Shown: positions 13,175-26,078, counted from the stretch's first letter. The stretch is DNA of 64,000 bases from Palaemon carinicauda (GCF_036898095.1 NC_090759.1:19199277-19263276), one strand, 5' to 3'. Made by a program: numbers and translations. Notes: generated from the letters alone by a model not told the origin.

Positions 13175-14898
13175 TGTGATGCCGGTAGGAGGGAGACTTT
13201 ATCACTTCCGAGACCATTGGACCTTCAGTCCATGGGCTCACAGCATAATATCCAGGGGCTTGGGTTGGAAATGGTCACAGGGATCCCCTCCTCCACCAGT
13301 GACCTTCTTCCAGAGACCCACTCCCATCCTGGAAGAGTACACCGCAGAGTTACTCAAGAAGAAAGCAATCAAACGGGTTTGATCCCTGAAATTCCAAGGC
13401 CGCCTGTTTACAGTCCCGAAGAAAGATTCGTCGGCGTTGAGGGTAGTTCTGGACTTGTCGAAGCTCAACTCCTACATCCTTTGCGACAAGTTCCGTATGC
13501 TGACTATCTCTCAGGTACGGACCTTACTTCCCTGTGGGGCTGTCACCACCTCTATCGATCTTACCGACGCCTATTATCATGTCCCAGTAGCACGAAATTT
13601 CTCTCCTTACCTAGGCTTCCGTCTCGGCAAGAAAGCCTTTGCATTCAAAGTCATGCCCTTCGGTCTCAGCATTGCCCCCAGGATATTCAAGAAACTGGGG
13701 GAGACGGTGCTCGAACAACTCAGACACCAAGGGATACAGATCATCGCCTATCTGGACGATGGGCTCATTTGGGCCCAGTCGAACCAGGAATGCAACAGAG
13801 CTACGTCGAAGGTACTCCACTGGGACCTTTCAAAGCACAGACTCTCCCTTCCTCTCAAGAAGGTAAGGGAGATAGCTTCCAAGGTCAGGAACTTTCTCAA
13901 ACACAGACAGGTGTCCAGAAGAGCTTTAGAACGAATCCTCGGCCTCCTCCAATTTGCCTCACTGACCGATCTCCTATTAAAAGCCAAACTCAAAGACATC
14001 AATCGAGTTTGGAGAAAGAGAGCGACAATACCTTTAAGAGAGAAGACCTCGAAGATCCCCTCTGTCTTAAAAATGAGAATACAACCATGGTCCGAACGGA
14101 GGAACCTCTCCAAATCGGTTCCTCTACAGTTCCCCTCTCCACAAGTGACAATTCATACCGACGCGTCTCTGAGTGGAGGGGGGGGGTTACTCCCAACATC
14201 AGATGTTTCAGGGCTCTTGGTCACCCGCCATGAAGCAGTTCCATATCAATGTTCTCGAAGCCATGGCGGTGTTCTTGACCCTGAAGAGAATCTCTCCTCC
14301 GAGGTCGACCCACATCAGAGTAGTCTCAGACAGCACGGCCGTAGTCCACTGCCTCAACAGAGGGGGATCCAAATCACCCAACCTGACTCAGATCCTGGTC
14401 ACTATCTTCGCCTTGGCAGCCGACAAAGACTGGTTCCTGTCAGCAACTCACCTAGCAGGAGTCCAGAATGTGATAGCAGACTCATTATCCAGGACGAGCC
14501 CACTGGAATCGGAATGGTCCCTGGACATGCACTCCTTCCGGTGGATGCTCAGGCTGGTTCCAGGTCTCCAGGTAGATCTATTCGCGACCCAACTCAATCA
14601 CAAACTCCCATGTTATGTGACCCCGAACCTGGACCCTCAGGCTTATGCCATGGATGCATTAACCCTGGATTGGAACCATTGGCAGAAGATCTACTTATTC
14701 CCTCCAGTGAATCTTCTACTGAAAGTCTTACACAAACTCCACTCCTTCAAAGGGGCAGTGGCTTTAGTGGCACCTCACTGGCCAAAGATCAGTTGGTTTC
14801 CTCTCCTCCTCGAGTTGAAACTCCGTCCCTTCCGGATCCCATTCCCCAAACCGACCCAAGTGGTCCAAAACGGACTGTGTCAGATTCCTCAAAGTTAG
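13044..14898 (+). pseudogene. DIRS 1 pol: reverse transcriptase, RNase H and C-terminal module
   Basis: It overlaps the end of gag in another frame. RT motifs in order: V-V-L-D-L-S-K-L-N, S-I-D-L-T-D-A-Y, M-P-F-G-L-S-I-A-P-R and the catalytic Y-L-D-D (near 13750). RNase H acidic residues are visible in H-T-D-A-S, L-E-A-M-A-V, S-D-S-T-A-V-V and A-D-S-L-S-R. The C-terminal module (V-D-L-F-A-T..., F-P-P, L-V-A-P-H-W-P) is the one usual after RNase H in DIRS elements, where a methyltransferase-like domain has been described. Disabling changes: a TGA at 13380-13382 and a frameshift in the ten-G run near 14178-14187. The frame ends at a TAG at 14896-14898. Confidence 0.85.
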
Positions 14899-14904
14899 CC
14901 AAAA

Positions 14905-15689
14905 CCCTAACTTTGTGGGTTTCATGAAGTTTGCAGTCGTAAGGATGCAAAAAATGACCCAGATAAGGTCCTCTTTATAGAATCAGACAAAAGGGACTCT
15001 ACGATTCGCCAATATGATTCGGCAGTTAAGAAACTAGCAGATTTCTTAAAGAATTCAGACCATTCGGTTATAACATTAACCTGGCAGAGTCTTATTTCTC
15101 GTCTATTCCAAAAGCATGTGCTAGGCTTCGACCTTCGGTTCGTCCACAAAAGATCTCTTGGTCTCTAAATGATGTCCTCAAACTTGCCTCCGACATGGAC
15201 AACGAATCCTGCTCCTATATCACTCTTCTTAGGAAGACTTTATTTCTAACAGCTTTGGCCTCGGGTTCTAGAATCTCAGAACTAGCAGCTCTCTCACGAA
15301 ATAGGTGGTCCCCTTGGAAGATTATTCCTCTTCTCCAAGATACTTCTCTATGTCCAGTCACTACTCTCAGGGCCTTTTTAGCCAGGACTGGTACCCGATC
15401 GTCTGGCCCCTTGTTTATCAGAGAACAAGGAGGCACCATTTCCATACGTGGTATTAGGCAACAGATCCTATACTTCATTAAACAAGCCAATCCGGGATCA
15501 TTTCCCCATGCTCAAGATATCCGGTCAGTAGCTACCTCTATCAATTATTTCCAAAATATGGACTTTGATGACCTTAAAAAGTACACGGGTTGGAAATCTC
15601 CTATGGTCTTCAAACGCCACTATCTAAAGAACTTACAGGCCCTTAAATACCCAACGGTTGCAGCTGGGAGCCGTATCTCTCCCCAGTGA
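14905..15689 (+). pseudogene. DIRS 1 tyrosine recombinase
   Basis: Enzyme that would integrate the circular DNA copy. The N-terminal core-binding part (S-T-I-R-Q-Y-D-S-A-V-K-K-L) is in one frame to a TAA at about 15169. The catalytic part continues in another frame to 15689. Catalytic residues visible: Arg in A-S-G-S-R-I-S-E-L, His and Arg in H-A-Q-D-I-R-S, Tyr in K-R-H-Y-L-K-N. The four catalytic residues are therefore intact, but the frame change and early stops separate the domains. Confidence 0.82.
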
Positions 15690-16071
15690 TCTCTTTTTCT
15701 TCCTTTCATCCATCTCTTTTCTTCTCCCTCCTACCCGCCACTCGCACCCCGACGCCGTTTCCTTGGTGGTTCGTTAGCCCTAAGTTTATTACATATTAGG
15801 TTAATATGATTGTAACTATTATTGTGTTTACCGTAATTATAGTGTTGGGGGTATTCTTAGCCATGTCAGTTTTGTTGCATATTTACTCTGATACTCAGAG
15901 GCTTCCCCGTTATCATGTTTGTTTAGCCTTACTCTCACTATGCCCTGTGGCTAGTTTATGATTTATGCTTACTTACCTTGATTATATATGGTTTTCTTTA
16001 CATGGTGTTTTTTTCTCTCCCCTCATTAAATTAGTAGTTATTGTTGGGCTTGGAAGGCATTCTCTGGTACA
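15690..16071 (+). other. DIRS 1 3' non-coding segment
   Basis: Between the recombinase stop and the internal complementary region. T-rich, no gene seen. Confidence 0.6.
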
Positions 16072-16163
16072 TTTTCACCGGCCGCCACAGGTCGACCCAG
16101 AAAAGGGATTTTGACGAAGGAAAAATCTATTTCTGGGGAGAGACCTGTGGCGCCCGGTGAAAC
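16072..16163 (+). repeat. DIRS 1 internal complementary region
   Basis: The first half is the complement of the left terminus (TTTCACCGGCCGCCACAGGT...). The second half is the complement of the right terminus (AGGGATTTTGACGAAGG...). In the accepted DIRS model this region templates completion of both ends and circle formation. Confidence 0.85.
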
Positions 16164-16215
16164 CCTTCCCTTTTATTTTACGCGATCCCACCCTTTCCTT
16201 TCCAAGCCATCATGT

Positions 16216-16552
16216 CCAATACAGAAGGATGTTGTTCAGATGGCGCTCGCGTTGGTGCGTGGGTGGCGTTGCTCTGGTAGGTTGGCTAGGGCCTTTGTAT
16301 CGGCCCATCCCTTTGACGAAGGAATTAACAAAATGGAAGACAACCTGTGAATAGTGGATTTCACGCGCCTTTGCTTTATACACGACACCCACAAGGTGCT
16401 TGCGCGAGGGTTGTAACCTCTGCATTCCATGCTTTTATCTTTATCTGGTATAATTGGAAGGTTTTATCAGAAAAGGTATATTAGAAGGACCCTTTTCACC
16501 GGCCGCCACAGGTCTCTCCCCAGAAATAGATTTTTCCTTTGTCAAAATCCCT
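16216..16552 (+). repeat. DIRS 1 right inverted terminal repeat
   Basis: Inverted partner of 9035-9350, extended by the terminal segment ending CTTTGTCAAAATCCCT just before the AT microsatellite. Confidence 0.9.
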
Positions 16553-17480
<928 letters not shown>

Positions 17481-17548
17481 TGTTTTCTTTTAAGTTTTTG
17501 GCACCTAACTTTTACCAACTGATTATTGAAACTATCTAATTTGGATAT

Positions 17549-18345
17549 AGCAAGGCCATGCTTTTAAAGTTGATATTGGCTTTTACTTCTTGCGCATTGA
17601 TAATCGACAATACTAAAATTGGTCACATAAAGAAGGGAATAATGGAAATTACAATTTGTTATGTAACACCCACAATGCAAGCGTTAGTAAAACTGAAAAA
17701 TGTATTAGTTGAAATGGCAGATTTTTTACTTTCTAAATATGAAATATCATTGGAAGGAGAAAGGATTAATGGGGTAGAATCATTTAAATATTTAGGAACT
17801 ATGATCTCTAATAAAACGTCTTTAGAATTGGAGTCAAAAGAAAAATTGAGAAAAGCAAATCAAACAATGGCTAGGTTAAGTAAAATTTGGAAATAAAATC
17901 GCCTGAAATTACATATAAAAATCAGGCTCTATGTCAGTTTAGTGAGATGAGTGTTTCTGTATAGACATGAGTCGTTGTATGACAATGAAACAATGTCCAA
18001 TAGATTTTGTAGATTTGAGAACAAATCCTTCAGAAGAATATTGGACAGGATTAGAAATGAAACATAAGAGAGATTACCAAAGTGTCATATGTGGAGATCA
18101 TGATGAGGGGTAGATGGAGATGGTTTGGTCATGTTCTTAGCACTCCCTAAGAGAGATTAGTTCAATAAACTTTCAACTAGGCTCCACAAGGCACTAGAAG
18201 AGTTATAAGACCCAAGCCTACTTGCCTGAGGTCTATGAAGTGTCAAGTCAGAGATGATGAATGGAGAAGTATTGAATTAAAAGCTCAAGATAGAGACGAC
18301 TGGCGAAATCTAACCGAGGACCATTTGTGTCAATAGGCCTAGGAC
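17549..18345 (+). pseudogene. LINE reverse-transcriptase C-terminal remnant, copy A
   Basis: A frame of about 110 codons contains F-K-Y-L-G-T-M-I-S-N followed by a charged helix, typical of the region after the catalytic core in non-LTR retrotransposon RTs. Downstream, broken frames carry R-F-E-N-K-S-F-R-R-I-L. It ends in a GATG/GAT-type microsatellite (about 18346-18376), a common LINE 3' tail. The catalytic YADD-type motif lies upstream of the retained part, so this is a 5'-truncated dead copy. The clade is not resolved. Confidence 0.75.
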
Positions 18346-18432
18346 AAGATGATGATGATGATGATGATGATGATGAAATATTCTGTGCCGCACTGAGTGT
18401 ACGTACGATTGGGGCAACAGTTCTCGGGGCCC
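18346..18432. repeat. (GAT)n tail of the LINE and short flank
   Basis: About ten GAT units follow the LINE remnant, then a short unique flank up to the hAT-like left end. Copy B has fewer units (30171-30189). Confidence 0.8.
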
Positions 18433-18710
18433 CAGTGTTACCAAATTTAGCATAATTTTATGCTTTTAGCATAATTTGGCATAAGATTTGGGGCTTAGCA
18501 TAAATTCTAGCATAATTAGATTTTTAGCAGGATTTGGCCCAAGATCTGGAGCTTAGCATATATTCTAGCATAATTAATCTTTTTTAGCATAATTCTAGCA
18601 TACCTTCAAAATAATTGAAGTACAATACAGATAATTCCTGGATTTAGGCTATATTGACATTTAAAGTAAATGTATTCTTAACTTAAATGAGTGTGTATGT
18701 GTATACAGTA
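18433..18710. mobile_element. hAT-like element, left part, copy A
   Basis: It starts CAGTGTTACCAAATTT and carries subterminal TTAGCATAAT repeats. The element is interrupted by DIRS 2 and continues at 27481. The full inverted pair of ends is seen only in copy B (30247-31963). Confidence 0.6.
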
Positions 18711-19065
18711 TTTTTGGGCTCAAGCCATGGCGTCCTGATGGAAGGTTCCTTTTTGGTAGCTTCCTTGGGTATATAATCTACTAGATATTCCCAGAGAATT
18801 TAACCACAGGTTATCACAGAATTCTAACTTCTGGAGCGAGTATCCTAAAGGTTTCCCTTTAAGACATCGTATATCAACAGGGGACGCATGTATTAACGCG
18901 CCACATAGCTATCTGCACCCCACATAGAGTTAACACTTCGATGTGTAAGGGCGGAGAATAGCTGGGGAGCCGTTCCACAGCTAATCTAGTCCGTGGCTAC
19001 TTTTGGTACTCGAAATGTAAACAAACGGGCGCCATTGCTAAATGACGTCACGTCCGTCCTCATCC
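18711..19065 (+). repeat. DIRS 2 left inverted terminal repeat
   Basis: Reverse complement of 27093-27480. It starts TTTTTGGGCTCAAGCCATGG and runs inward to about CGTCCGTCCTCATCC. Confidence 0.92.
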
Positions 19066-21364
19066 TTCGCATAGTAGCTTGCCTTACTAAGACGGATTTT
19101 CCCTGTGCTTACTTTATCGACTTGCATCTTAGCCATGTCTCTACCCTCGGCCTCGCCTTCTTCTGGAAAGTTGAGTACCAGGTTCCAGTATTGTTTAAAT
19201 AAGCTCTGACCGTAAAGTAACTTTTACTTTTCGAGATATTTTATGCTTTTTGGCAGAGCTATGCTGCTACCAGACACGCCATTTTATGGCGTCGCTGTTG
19301 TCTTGCATGCCTTATTTAGCTAGCCTCAACAGCTTTTCCACCCTTATTAACTAATCGATACTATTAGTTATTTAGTCTTCATAGCTAGGAACTTTATATA
19401 TCGTGTTTTGACGCTCTTTTATTGGTCATCGCCTGACCCCATACCAGATCGCTAGCCTAGCCCCTAGGCCAGAGTGCCTATCATCAGTGTTCATGCATGA
19501 TATATTACAGTGATCCTAGGTTAAGTTATGAAGATAGTGGCATTATTTTATGATACTGATTACTGTGATGCAAGTGTTTTCGCTTTCAGGGACCATATAG
19601 GGGATAGGTTTGATAGTGTGCCTTTCTAACCTAACCTAAATATAGGACCCCTATATGCTCCCTTCACCCCCTGCCTTAGGGCATTCCCTCTGTGTAGCCT
19701 TGCTACTCCTATCACGTATGGGGATCAAGGTCATATCAGAGTACCTATCGCTTCTCTGTCCTCCCTAAGGGAATGATCCCCCCTTAGGGTTGCGTCCAAG
19801 AATGAGGAACGGCCTGCCCTTCCTCTATTGCTGAGGCTAGGTTCCTGACCGTCCCTGCAATAGCAATATGTCTTCCAACCTTCCTGGTTCAGGGTGTAAT
19901 ATCCCTGCTCTAGGTTAGGCTTGGTGGGAGCTAGTTCTGTGCCTTGCTTGAAACGGTACCCATGCACCGTTCTCAGCCAGGCTGCCTACCTTAGGCTAGG
20001 GAGCGTCCTCCCTTCCTTGGTGGCCGTTTTGGTACAGAACCTCCCCTATGGAAGACCCTTCTTCTTCTCCCCTCCCCACCTATCTCTTGTATGGCCTAGC
20101 CTATACTTAGGTTAGCCTATACCCATCTGTCCCCTGTCCTACAACTCCTCCTTATGGTGGAGTGATAGGGCTACCTTGAGTCCCTGTGTGCAGTCCGCTC
20201 TGGTACATATACCCTTCATAGTGTCCTATGGGGTTAGCCACTGGATGCGTTTTGTCCACAGGAGTTCTCCCCCTCTTGGGTGTTCCCTAGCCCTCCCTTG
20301 GGCTACACTGGCTCCCGGCCGCCTGCGGCTCCCTGCCACTGGGTGATAGGGCTAGCCCCTATCATGGGTACACCCATTCAGGTGGGATGCCTTGGGGTTC
20401 GTGTCCGTACTCCTACATCCCTCCTTCTGTCTCTTCACTGTCCTGGTGCCGGTCCCTTGCCGCCTCTACTGTCGGCGATACCGACCTCCCCCCTTGGTGA
20501 CACCTTCCTTGCCCCCCGTGGCCGACAGCCCTACGTGTGCCAGAGGGCTTCCGCCTCCCGTCGGCGTACAGCTGATGGCCTACCCTCATACCTCCTACCT
20601 TCGGTCGTTCGTCCATCGGACCGGCCCCCGGCGGGCCGGCATCTATTGCCGGCAGTCCGGTTCTGCTATAGCTCACCCTTGTCCCTGTCACCAAGCCGGT
20701 AACCTTCGGTAGCCGCCATTCTGGCATTACTCTTGACTTCTCTATTTGTCTTCCCTAATGCCAGAAACTCTGCTGGAGCGGCCTCCGGCGTGCCGTCGGT
20801 CTGCCGGCACATTCAGGAGGCGCCAAGAGACTTGCACCCCTTCTCCTAGCTATCAACACATGCTGATAGCCCTACCTTGCAACCAGATGGTTTGACTACA
20901 TAAATAGATAGGTATTGTCTTACCGTTCTATTAGTAGCCGTGCTGTCTTCTTGCATATCACAATTTTCCAGCATGCTGTGTGTATCTTAGCACGGCTGGT
21001 TGCCGGAAACCGTTACCCTATGGGGTTTTCTACATCCCCAATTCAATGGTCTGAGTGGTCTCAGTCCCAGTTTTATATCCTTGGCAATTCCTTCTAGAAT
21101 TCCCTTTGCCTCCCTGGCAATCTATGGAGAATTCTACCCTGTGTCCTCGGTCACAAACAAATTGCCTATGGATAAGGTTATGGTAACCAGCTGGGCGGGT
21201 TACACGGAGTATGTGTCTATCTACTTCATTTCCCGCTCCACTCTCAAACATCACAATCTTTATATCACTCAAGATTAAGTTAAAAATTAACCTTTCAATA
21301 TTTAACTTTAGAATATAAGTCATTAATATGACTTCCCCATACTCATGTTCTCTTTCTCTTACAG
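19066..21364 (+). other. DIRS 2 leader, probably containing a spliced 5' intron
   Basis: 2.3 kb without a convincing gene. A short frame starting at 19133 reads M-S-L-P-S-A-S-P-S-S-G-K, matching the frame at the same place in element 5. The stretch 20300-20870 is GC-rich with repeated GCCGGCA-type palindromes, also present in units 3, 4 and 5. The leader ends at the acceptor TCTTTCTCTTACAG just before gag. Confidence 0.55.
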
Positions 21365-23329
21365 GAGGAGTACGTGAAATGCGACCACGGCTTCTGTGGA
21401 GTGAAGCGCCCGCACTTCTACGGGCACACGGCGTGTAGGACCCACGCCCCTTGCGCCAACAAGAAAGGCGATCTGAAGTTTTGTGACCCGCAGAACTGTA
21501 CAGTCTGCAAGAACCACCTGGTCGAGGCGTTCAATAATCCTCCCTCAGCGGAGGTTAGGGACGCTTCTCGAGAGAAGCTACGCAAGTGGGTGCGTGGCTT
21601 CCAGAAGAACGCCACCGGACCATACCTTGCCACCTAAGAGTTGAGGGCCTTGCTTTTCCCGAAGGCATCCCCAGACTCTGTGGTCCCCAAGGATCAGATC
21701 CCCACCGTCCAGATAACGGTGGAACCTGATGTAGTCATGGCCCAGTCCATGCACGAGTGCCGTTTGGATACCGACAACGCGGAACGTATGTCGGAAGTGT
21801 CGGAGAACACGGAGAGGAACCTCATGGGCAACGAATTGGACTATGAGGAAGACCAAGTGGAATACACTGAGTCGGAGCAGGAGGTCGCTCCACCTTCCAC
21901 CCCCACACCGACTCCTACACTGACGGACGTATCACTCCCGTCTACCTCCGCTACACTGGATCCCATCCCATCCAGCGCCCAGGAGATGTTCCGAATGCTC
22001 GAGGCTCTCATGGACAAGAAACTCCGTGAGACACACGAATACATCAGGTTCAACATGGGAAGTTCAAAGCAGCCGAAAAGAATTTCGGTTAAGGACCTCC
22101 CTGCATGCTCGGATGCCAATCCCTGGAGGTATGCCGAGCACATGCCAATCCCAACAGGCAGGATCTTCATCAGGGAGAAGATCGGCTCGATTGTCCTGGA
22201 AGAAGTGGAATTCTTCCCGAACTTTGAGGCTTATCCGGACTGTTACGTCCGACTTCGATCTGAACCTGCCTCTAAAGAGGAGACTGAACCGAAGGAGGTG
22301 ATTGTGTCTGATCTCCCGAAGGCCCAGGCTATGCTGGCCAATACAGTAAAAAGTAGGGGTTTTAGCTGGTCAAAACTTCCGGCGCTTAGCAAGAAGCACC
22401 CTACCTACGTCGCACCAGACGATGCGACCCTCCCCTTCTTGGAAAAGGCCTTCACTGCGCTATATAAGGCAGTGGAAGAAGGAAAACCTTGCCCTGCACT
22501 GGAGGAGTGCAGACCCTTCTCCCTGACAACTCCCCCCGATGTTTGACACTGGAAAGATGTCCAGCATACATTCGTGGTGGGAAAACTAGATCCTGACGTC
22601 GCTGGCCGTCAGTTTAACGAAGACCTCCCGAAACTTAATGACCATCTCCTTCGTCGGGAACATGACACGAAGGAAAGGCTCGCCGCATCCATGTCCCTCC
22701 AGGTACAGCTCGACGTCATGGCCGGTGACACTAGGGTCCCTGACTACTACATGGTTCTCGCCAAAACACATTTGGCGACCGTAGTAAAAGATCTGTACAG
22801 CTTCACGAAGGCTCGTAGAGCCTGTCGTGAATTCGTGTTCTCCAGTGCCACAGTGAGACACGAACCCCGGAGGCTGATTTCCTCAAACATCTGGGGTAAA
22901 CACCTCTTTCCCTCCTACCTTGTGAAAGAGATCACCGACAAGGCCGCCACAGAGAATAGGAACCTTCTCCACAAGTGGGGCATGTCGAAGAAAAGGAAAT
23001 CCTCTCAGGACGATGGCCCTCAGCCTAAGAGGAAATCCTCCAAGCCGAAACCCCAGCAACGTCAACAGAGACGGCAGTTTCCGGGATCCGCTACTCCCCA
23101 AGTGGCAGCTCAGCCACAGCAGACCTTTCAGCTGGTCACCCAACCGGTCTTGTCACAGTCGCCGGTTTTCACCCCTGCTTTCGAGCAACAGTCAACTACC
23201 TTTTGTCCCAAAGGTAGAGGCTCAAAGAGAGGTACAGGCAGAGACGCATCTCGCCGTCCCTCCAGAGGTAGAGGAGGAAGGGGAGCTAGCGGCCGAGGCA
23301 GTAAACCCTCGGGACACCAGAAGCAATGA
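21365..23329 (+). pseudogene. DIRS 2 gag (ORF1), two internal stops
   Basis: One frame from the acceptor (GAGGAGTAC...) to TGA at 23327-23329. The N-terminus has C-x4-C-x9-H-x2-C-x2-H-x2-C then C-x2-C, the same spacing as element 1. An acidic middle (D-Y-E-E-D-Q-V-E-Y), a Pro/Thr/Ser-rich linker, the conserved core (K-D-L-P-A-C, W-R-Y-A-E-H-M-P, L-E-E-V-E-F-F-P) and a Lys-rich then Arg/Gly-rich tail follow. Premature stops: TAA at 21635-21637 and TGA at 22544-22546. The tail probably binds nucleic acid. No intron interrupts the frame, unlike element 1. The start codon is not identified. Confidence 0.85.
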
Positions 23330-25094
23330 AGTGCTTCCGGTGGGAGGAAGACTCCGCCAATTCCAGGATCGTTGGACCTTCGATCCCTGGGCACACAGCA
23401 TCGTCAAGAAGGGTCTAGGCTGGAGTTGGACTCAACCACCCCCAACCTTCCAGCAGTTCTTCCAACAATCAACCCCCCTTCTGGAAGAATTTGTCATAGA
23501 TCTCTTGAACAAGAAGGTGATAAGGAGGGTAAAGTCAACCAGGTTCCAAGGGAGACTGTTTTGCGTCCCCAAGAAGGACTCCGACAAACTCAGAGTCATT
23601 CTAGACTTATCCCCCCTCAACAAGTTCATAGCGAATTGGCGGATGCCTACTGTCACGTTCCAATGAACCACCACGCTTCCTCCTACATAGGATTTCGACT
23701 CCAAAGGAAAAGCTACGCCTTCAGGGCCATGCCCTTCGGCCTCAACTTGGCCCCTCAGATCTACACAAAGCTGGCAGACGCCATCGTTCAACAGCGTCGC
23801 CTCTGAGGCGTCCAGGTGATGGCCTACCTTGACGACTGGCTGGTCTGGGCTCCATCGCCCGAGGATTGTTTAAGATCCTACAACAAAGTTACCCAGTTCC
23901 TAGAACACCTGGGATTCAAGATAAACACAAAGAAATCTCGCCTCTCAACCAGCTTAGAAGTTCCAATGGTTAGGAATCCAGTGGAACCTTCAGTCACACC
24001 GCCTTTCCATCCCCCAGAAGAAAAGGAAGGAAATAGCAGGGTCTGTCAAGAGACTGCTGAAATCTAAACGGATCTCAAGACGTCAGCAGGAACGAGTTCT
24101 AGGCTCTCTACAGTTCGCCTCAGTGACAAACCCAGTGCTACGTGCACAGCTAAAGGATGCCGCGGGAGTCTGGAGACGTTCCACATCCATCGCTCGAAGA
24201 GACCTCAAGAGACGGCTCCCAAACAGACTTCGGCTGCTCCTCAAGCCGTGGTCGGAAGCAAAGGCCCTGAAAAGGTCCATCCCTCTTCAACACCCACCTC
24301 CATCACTCAACATCAACACGGACGCTTCGCTGGAGGGTTGGGGAGGTCACTCCCACCAAAAACAGGCTCAAGGAACATGGTCTCCCCTATTCAAGACGTT
24401 TCACATCAACATCTTGGAGGCCATGGTGGTCCTCCTAACTCTGAAGAAACTCTCCCCGCCTCCCTCGATCCATATTCGTCTGACCCTGGACTACTCGGTG
24501 GTAGTCCGATGTCTCAATCGACAAGGATCCAGATCGCCCCAGATAAATCAGGTGCTTCTAACAATCTTCCGTCTGGCAGAGAAGAAGAAATGGCACCTGT
24601 CTGCAGTTCACCTACAAGGATTCCGCAACGTGACGGCGGACGCTCTATCTCGAACAAGCCCGATAGAGTCGGAATGGTCCCTAGACGCAAGATCCTTCTC
24701 CTTCATCTCTCACCAAGTCCCAGAACTCCAGATCGATCTCTTCGCAACGAGCGACAACAATCAACTTCCTCGATATGTGGTCCCGTACGAGGACCCCAAG
24801 GCAGAAGCAGTGGACGCTATGTCACTGGATTGGAACAGATGGTCCAGGATCTACCTGTTCCCTCCCACCAACCTTCTGCTAAAAGTCCTCTCCAAACTGA
24901 GAACCTTCAAAGGAACAGCGGCCCTAGTGGCTCCCAAGTGGCCCCGGAGCAACTGGTACCCCCTAGTCATGGAGCTACAACCCACGCTGATCCCTCTCCC
25001 GGGCCCAGTTCTCTCCCAGCAAGTACAGAAGTCGACTGTCTTCGCTTCATCATCGAAAGTCAGGGACCTTCATCTCATGATTTTCTCTCCCTAG
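23225..25094 (+). pseudogene. DIRS 2 pol: RT, RNase H and C-terminal module
   Basis: It overlaps the gag 3' end in another frame. RT reads W-T-F-D-P-W-A-H-S-I, V-I-L-D-L-S-P-L-N-K-F. About 90 bp, including the S-I-D-L-A-D motif, is then missing at about 23634, with a frame change. M-P-F-G-L-N-L-A-P follows, then a TGA at 23804-23806 and catalytic Y-L-D-D (near 23826). A frameshift near 23960 leads into the RNase H frame (N-T-D-A-S, L-E-A-M-V-V, L-D-Y-S-V-V-V, A-D-A-L-S-R) and the DIRS C-terminal module (I-D-L-F-A-T-S, F-P-P-T-N, L-V-A-P-K-W-P) to a TAG at 25094. Confidence 0.87.
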
Positions 25095-26078
25095 CCGTGA
25101 AGAAAAGGTTTGGGATCTCGACGAAAAGTCTAGACTTCCTTGAGGAATACAAGACCGAATCTACACGACGGCAATACGAATCATCCTGGAGAAAATAGGT
25201 CTCATTCGTCAAGGCAAAAAAAAAAAAAAAAAAATCCTACGGAAATCACCATCGATTTTTGCATGTCCTTCTTCATTCACCTTCATGGACAGGGCTTAGC
25301 AGCCAACACGATTTCTACTTGCAAATCGGCCTTGACTAGACCGCTAATGTACGCCTTCCAGATTGATCTGTCCAGCGACATCTTCAATAAACTGCCGAAG
25401 GCATGAGCTCGTCTACGCCCAGCACCCCCACCAAAACCTATCTCCTGGTCCCTGGACAAGGTGCTCCATTTTGCCTCCAATTTGGACAACGATTCGTGCC
25501 CTCTCAAGGATCTGAGTCAAAAAGTTATTTTTCTTTTTGCTCTTGCCTCAGGAGCCCGAGTCAGCGAAATAGTGGCATTATCAAGGGACGAGGGTCACAT
25601 TCTGTTTACAGACTCAGAAGACCTTACCCTCTTCCCGGATCCGACGTTTCTCACTAAAAACGAACTACCCACCAAAAGATGGGGCCCTTGGAGAATCTGT
25701 CCCCTGAAAGAAGATGCCTCTCTATGTCCAGTAGAGAGCCTCAAGGTCTATCTTCGTAGAACTTCTGACTTTGGTGGAGGCCAACTCTTCAAAGGAGAAA
25801 CATCAGGCAGCGACCTGTCACTGAAACAACTAAGAGCGAATATCTCTTACTTCATTCGCAGAGCGGATCCTGACAGTACACCCGCAGGTCATGATCCTAG
25901 AAAAGTCGCATCGTCTCTGAATTTCTTTCAGAGTATGGATTTCGAAAGCCTCAAGAGTTTCACAGGATGGAAATCCTCGCGTGTTTTCTTCAAACATTAT
26001 GCGTAACAAGTGCATGAAGTCAAACATTTCGTGGTAGCCGCAGGTAGTGTTATGAAACCTGCACCTAACTCTGCATAG
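25030..26078 (+). pseudogene. DIRS 2 tyrosine recombinase
   Basis: It starts in a frame overlapping the pol C-terminus (D-F-L-S-L-A-V-K-K-R-F-G). A TAG at 25196-25198 and a run of about 19 A at 25218-25236, an expansion compared with units 3 and 4, break it. The core reopens at about 25243 and has a TGA near 25406. The catalytic part at 25461-26006 keeps all four residues: Arg in A-S-G-A-R-V-S-E, His and Arg in H-D-P-R-K-V, Tyr in F-F-K-H-Y-A. A TAA follows the Tyr, and the usual C-terminus (V-V-A-A-G-S-V) continues in frame to 26078. Confidence 0.85.

Noticed and set aside
13380..13382. TGA in DIRS 1 pol as a recoded codon
   Set aside because: Other copies have different stops elsewhere and sense codons here; ordinary decay explains it.
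19731..20727. GC-rich open frames in the DIRS 2 leader
   Set aside because: Frames occur on both strands because of composition, are not kept in units 3-5, and show no domain.
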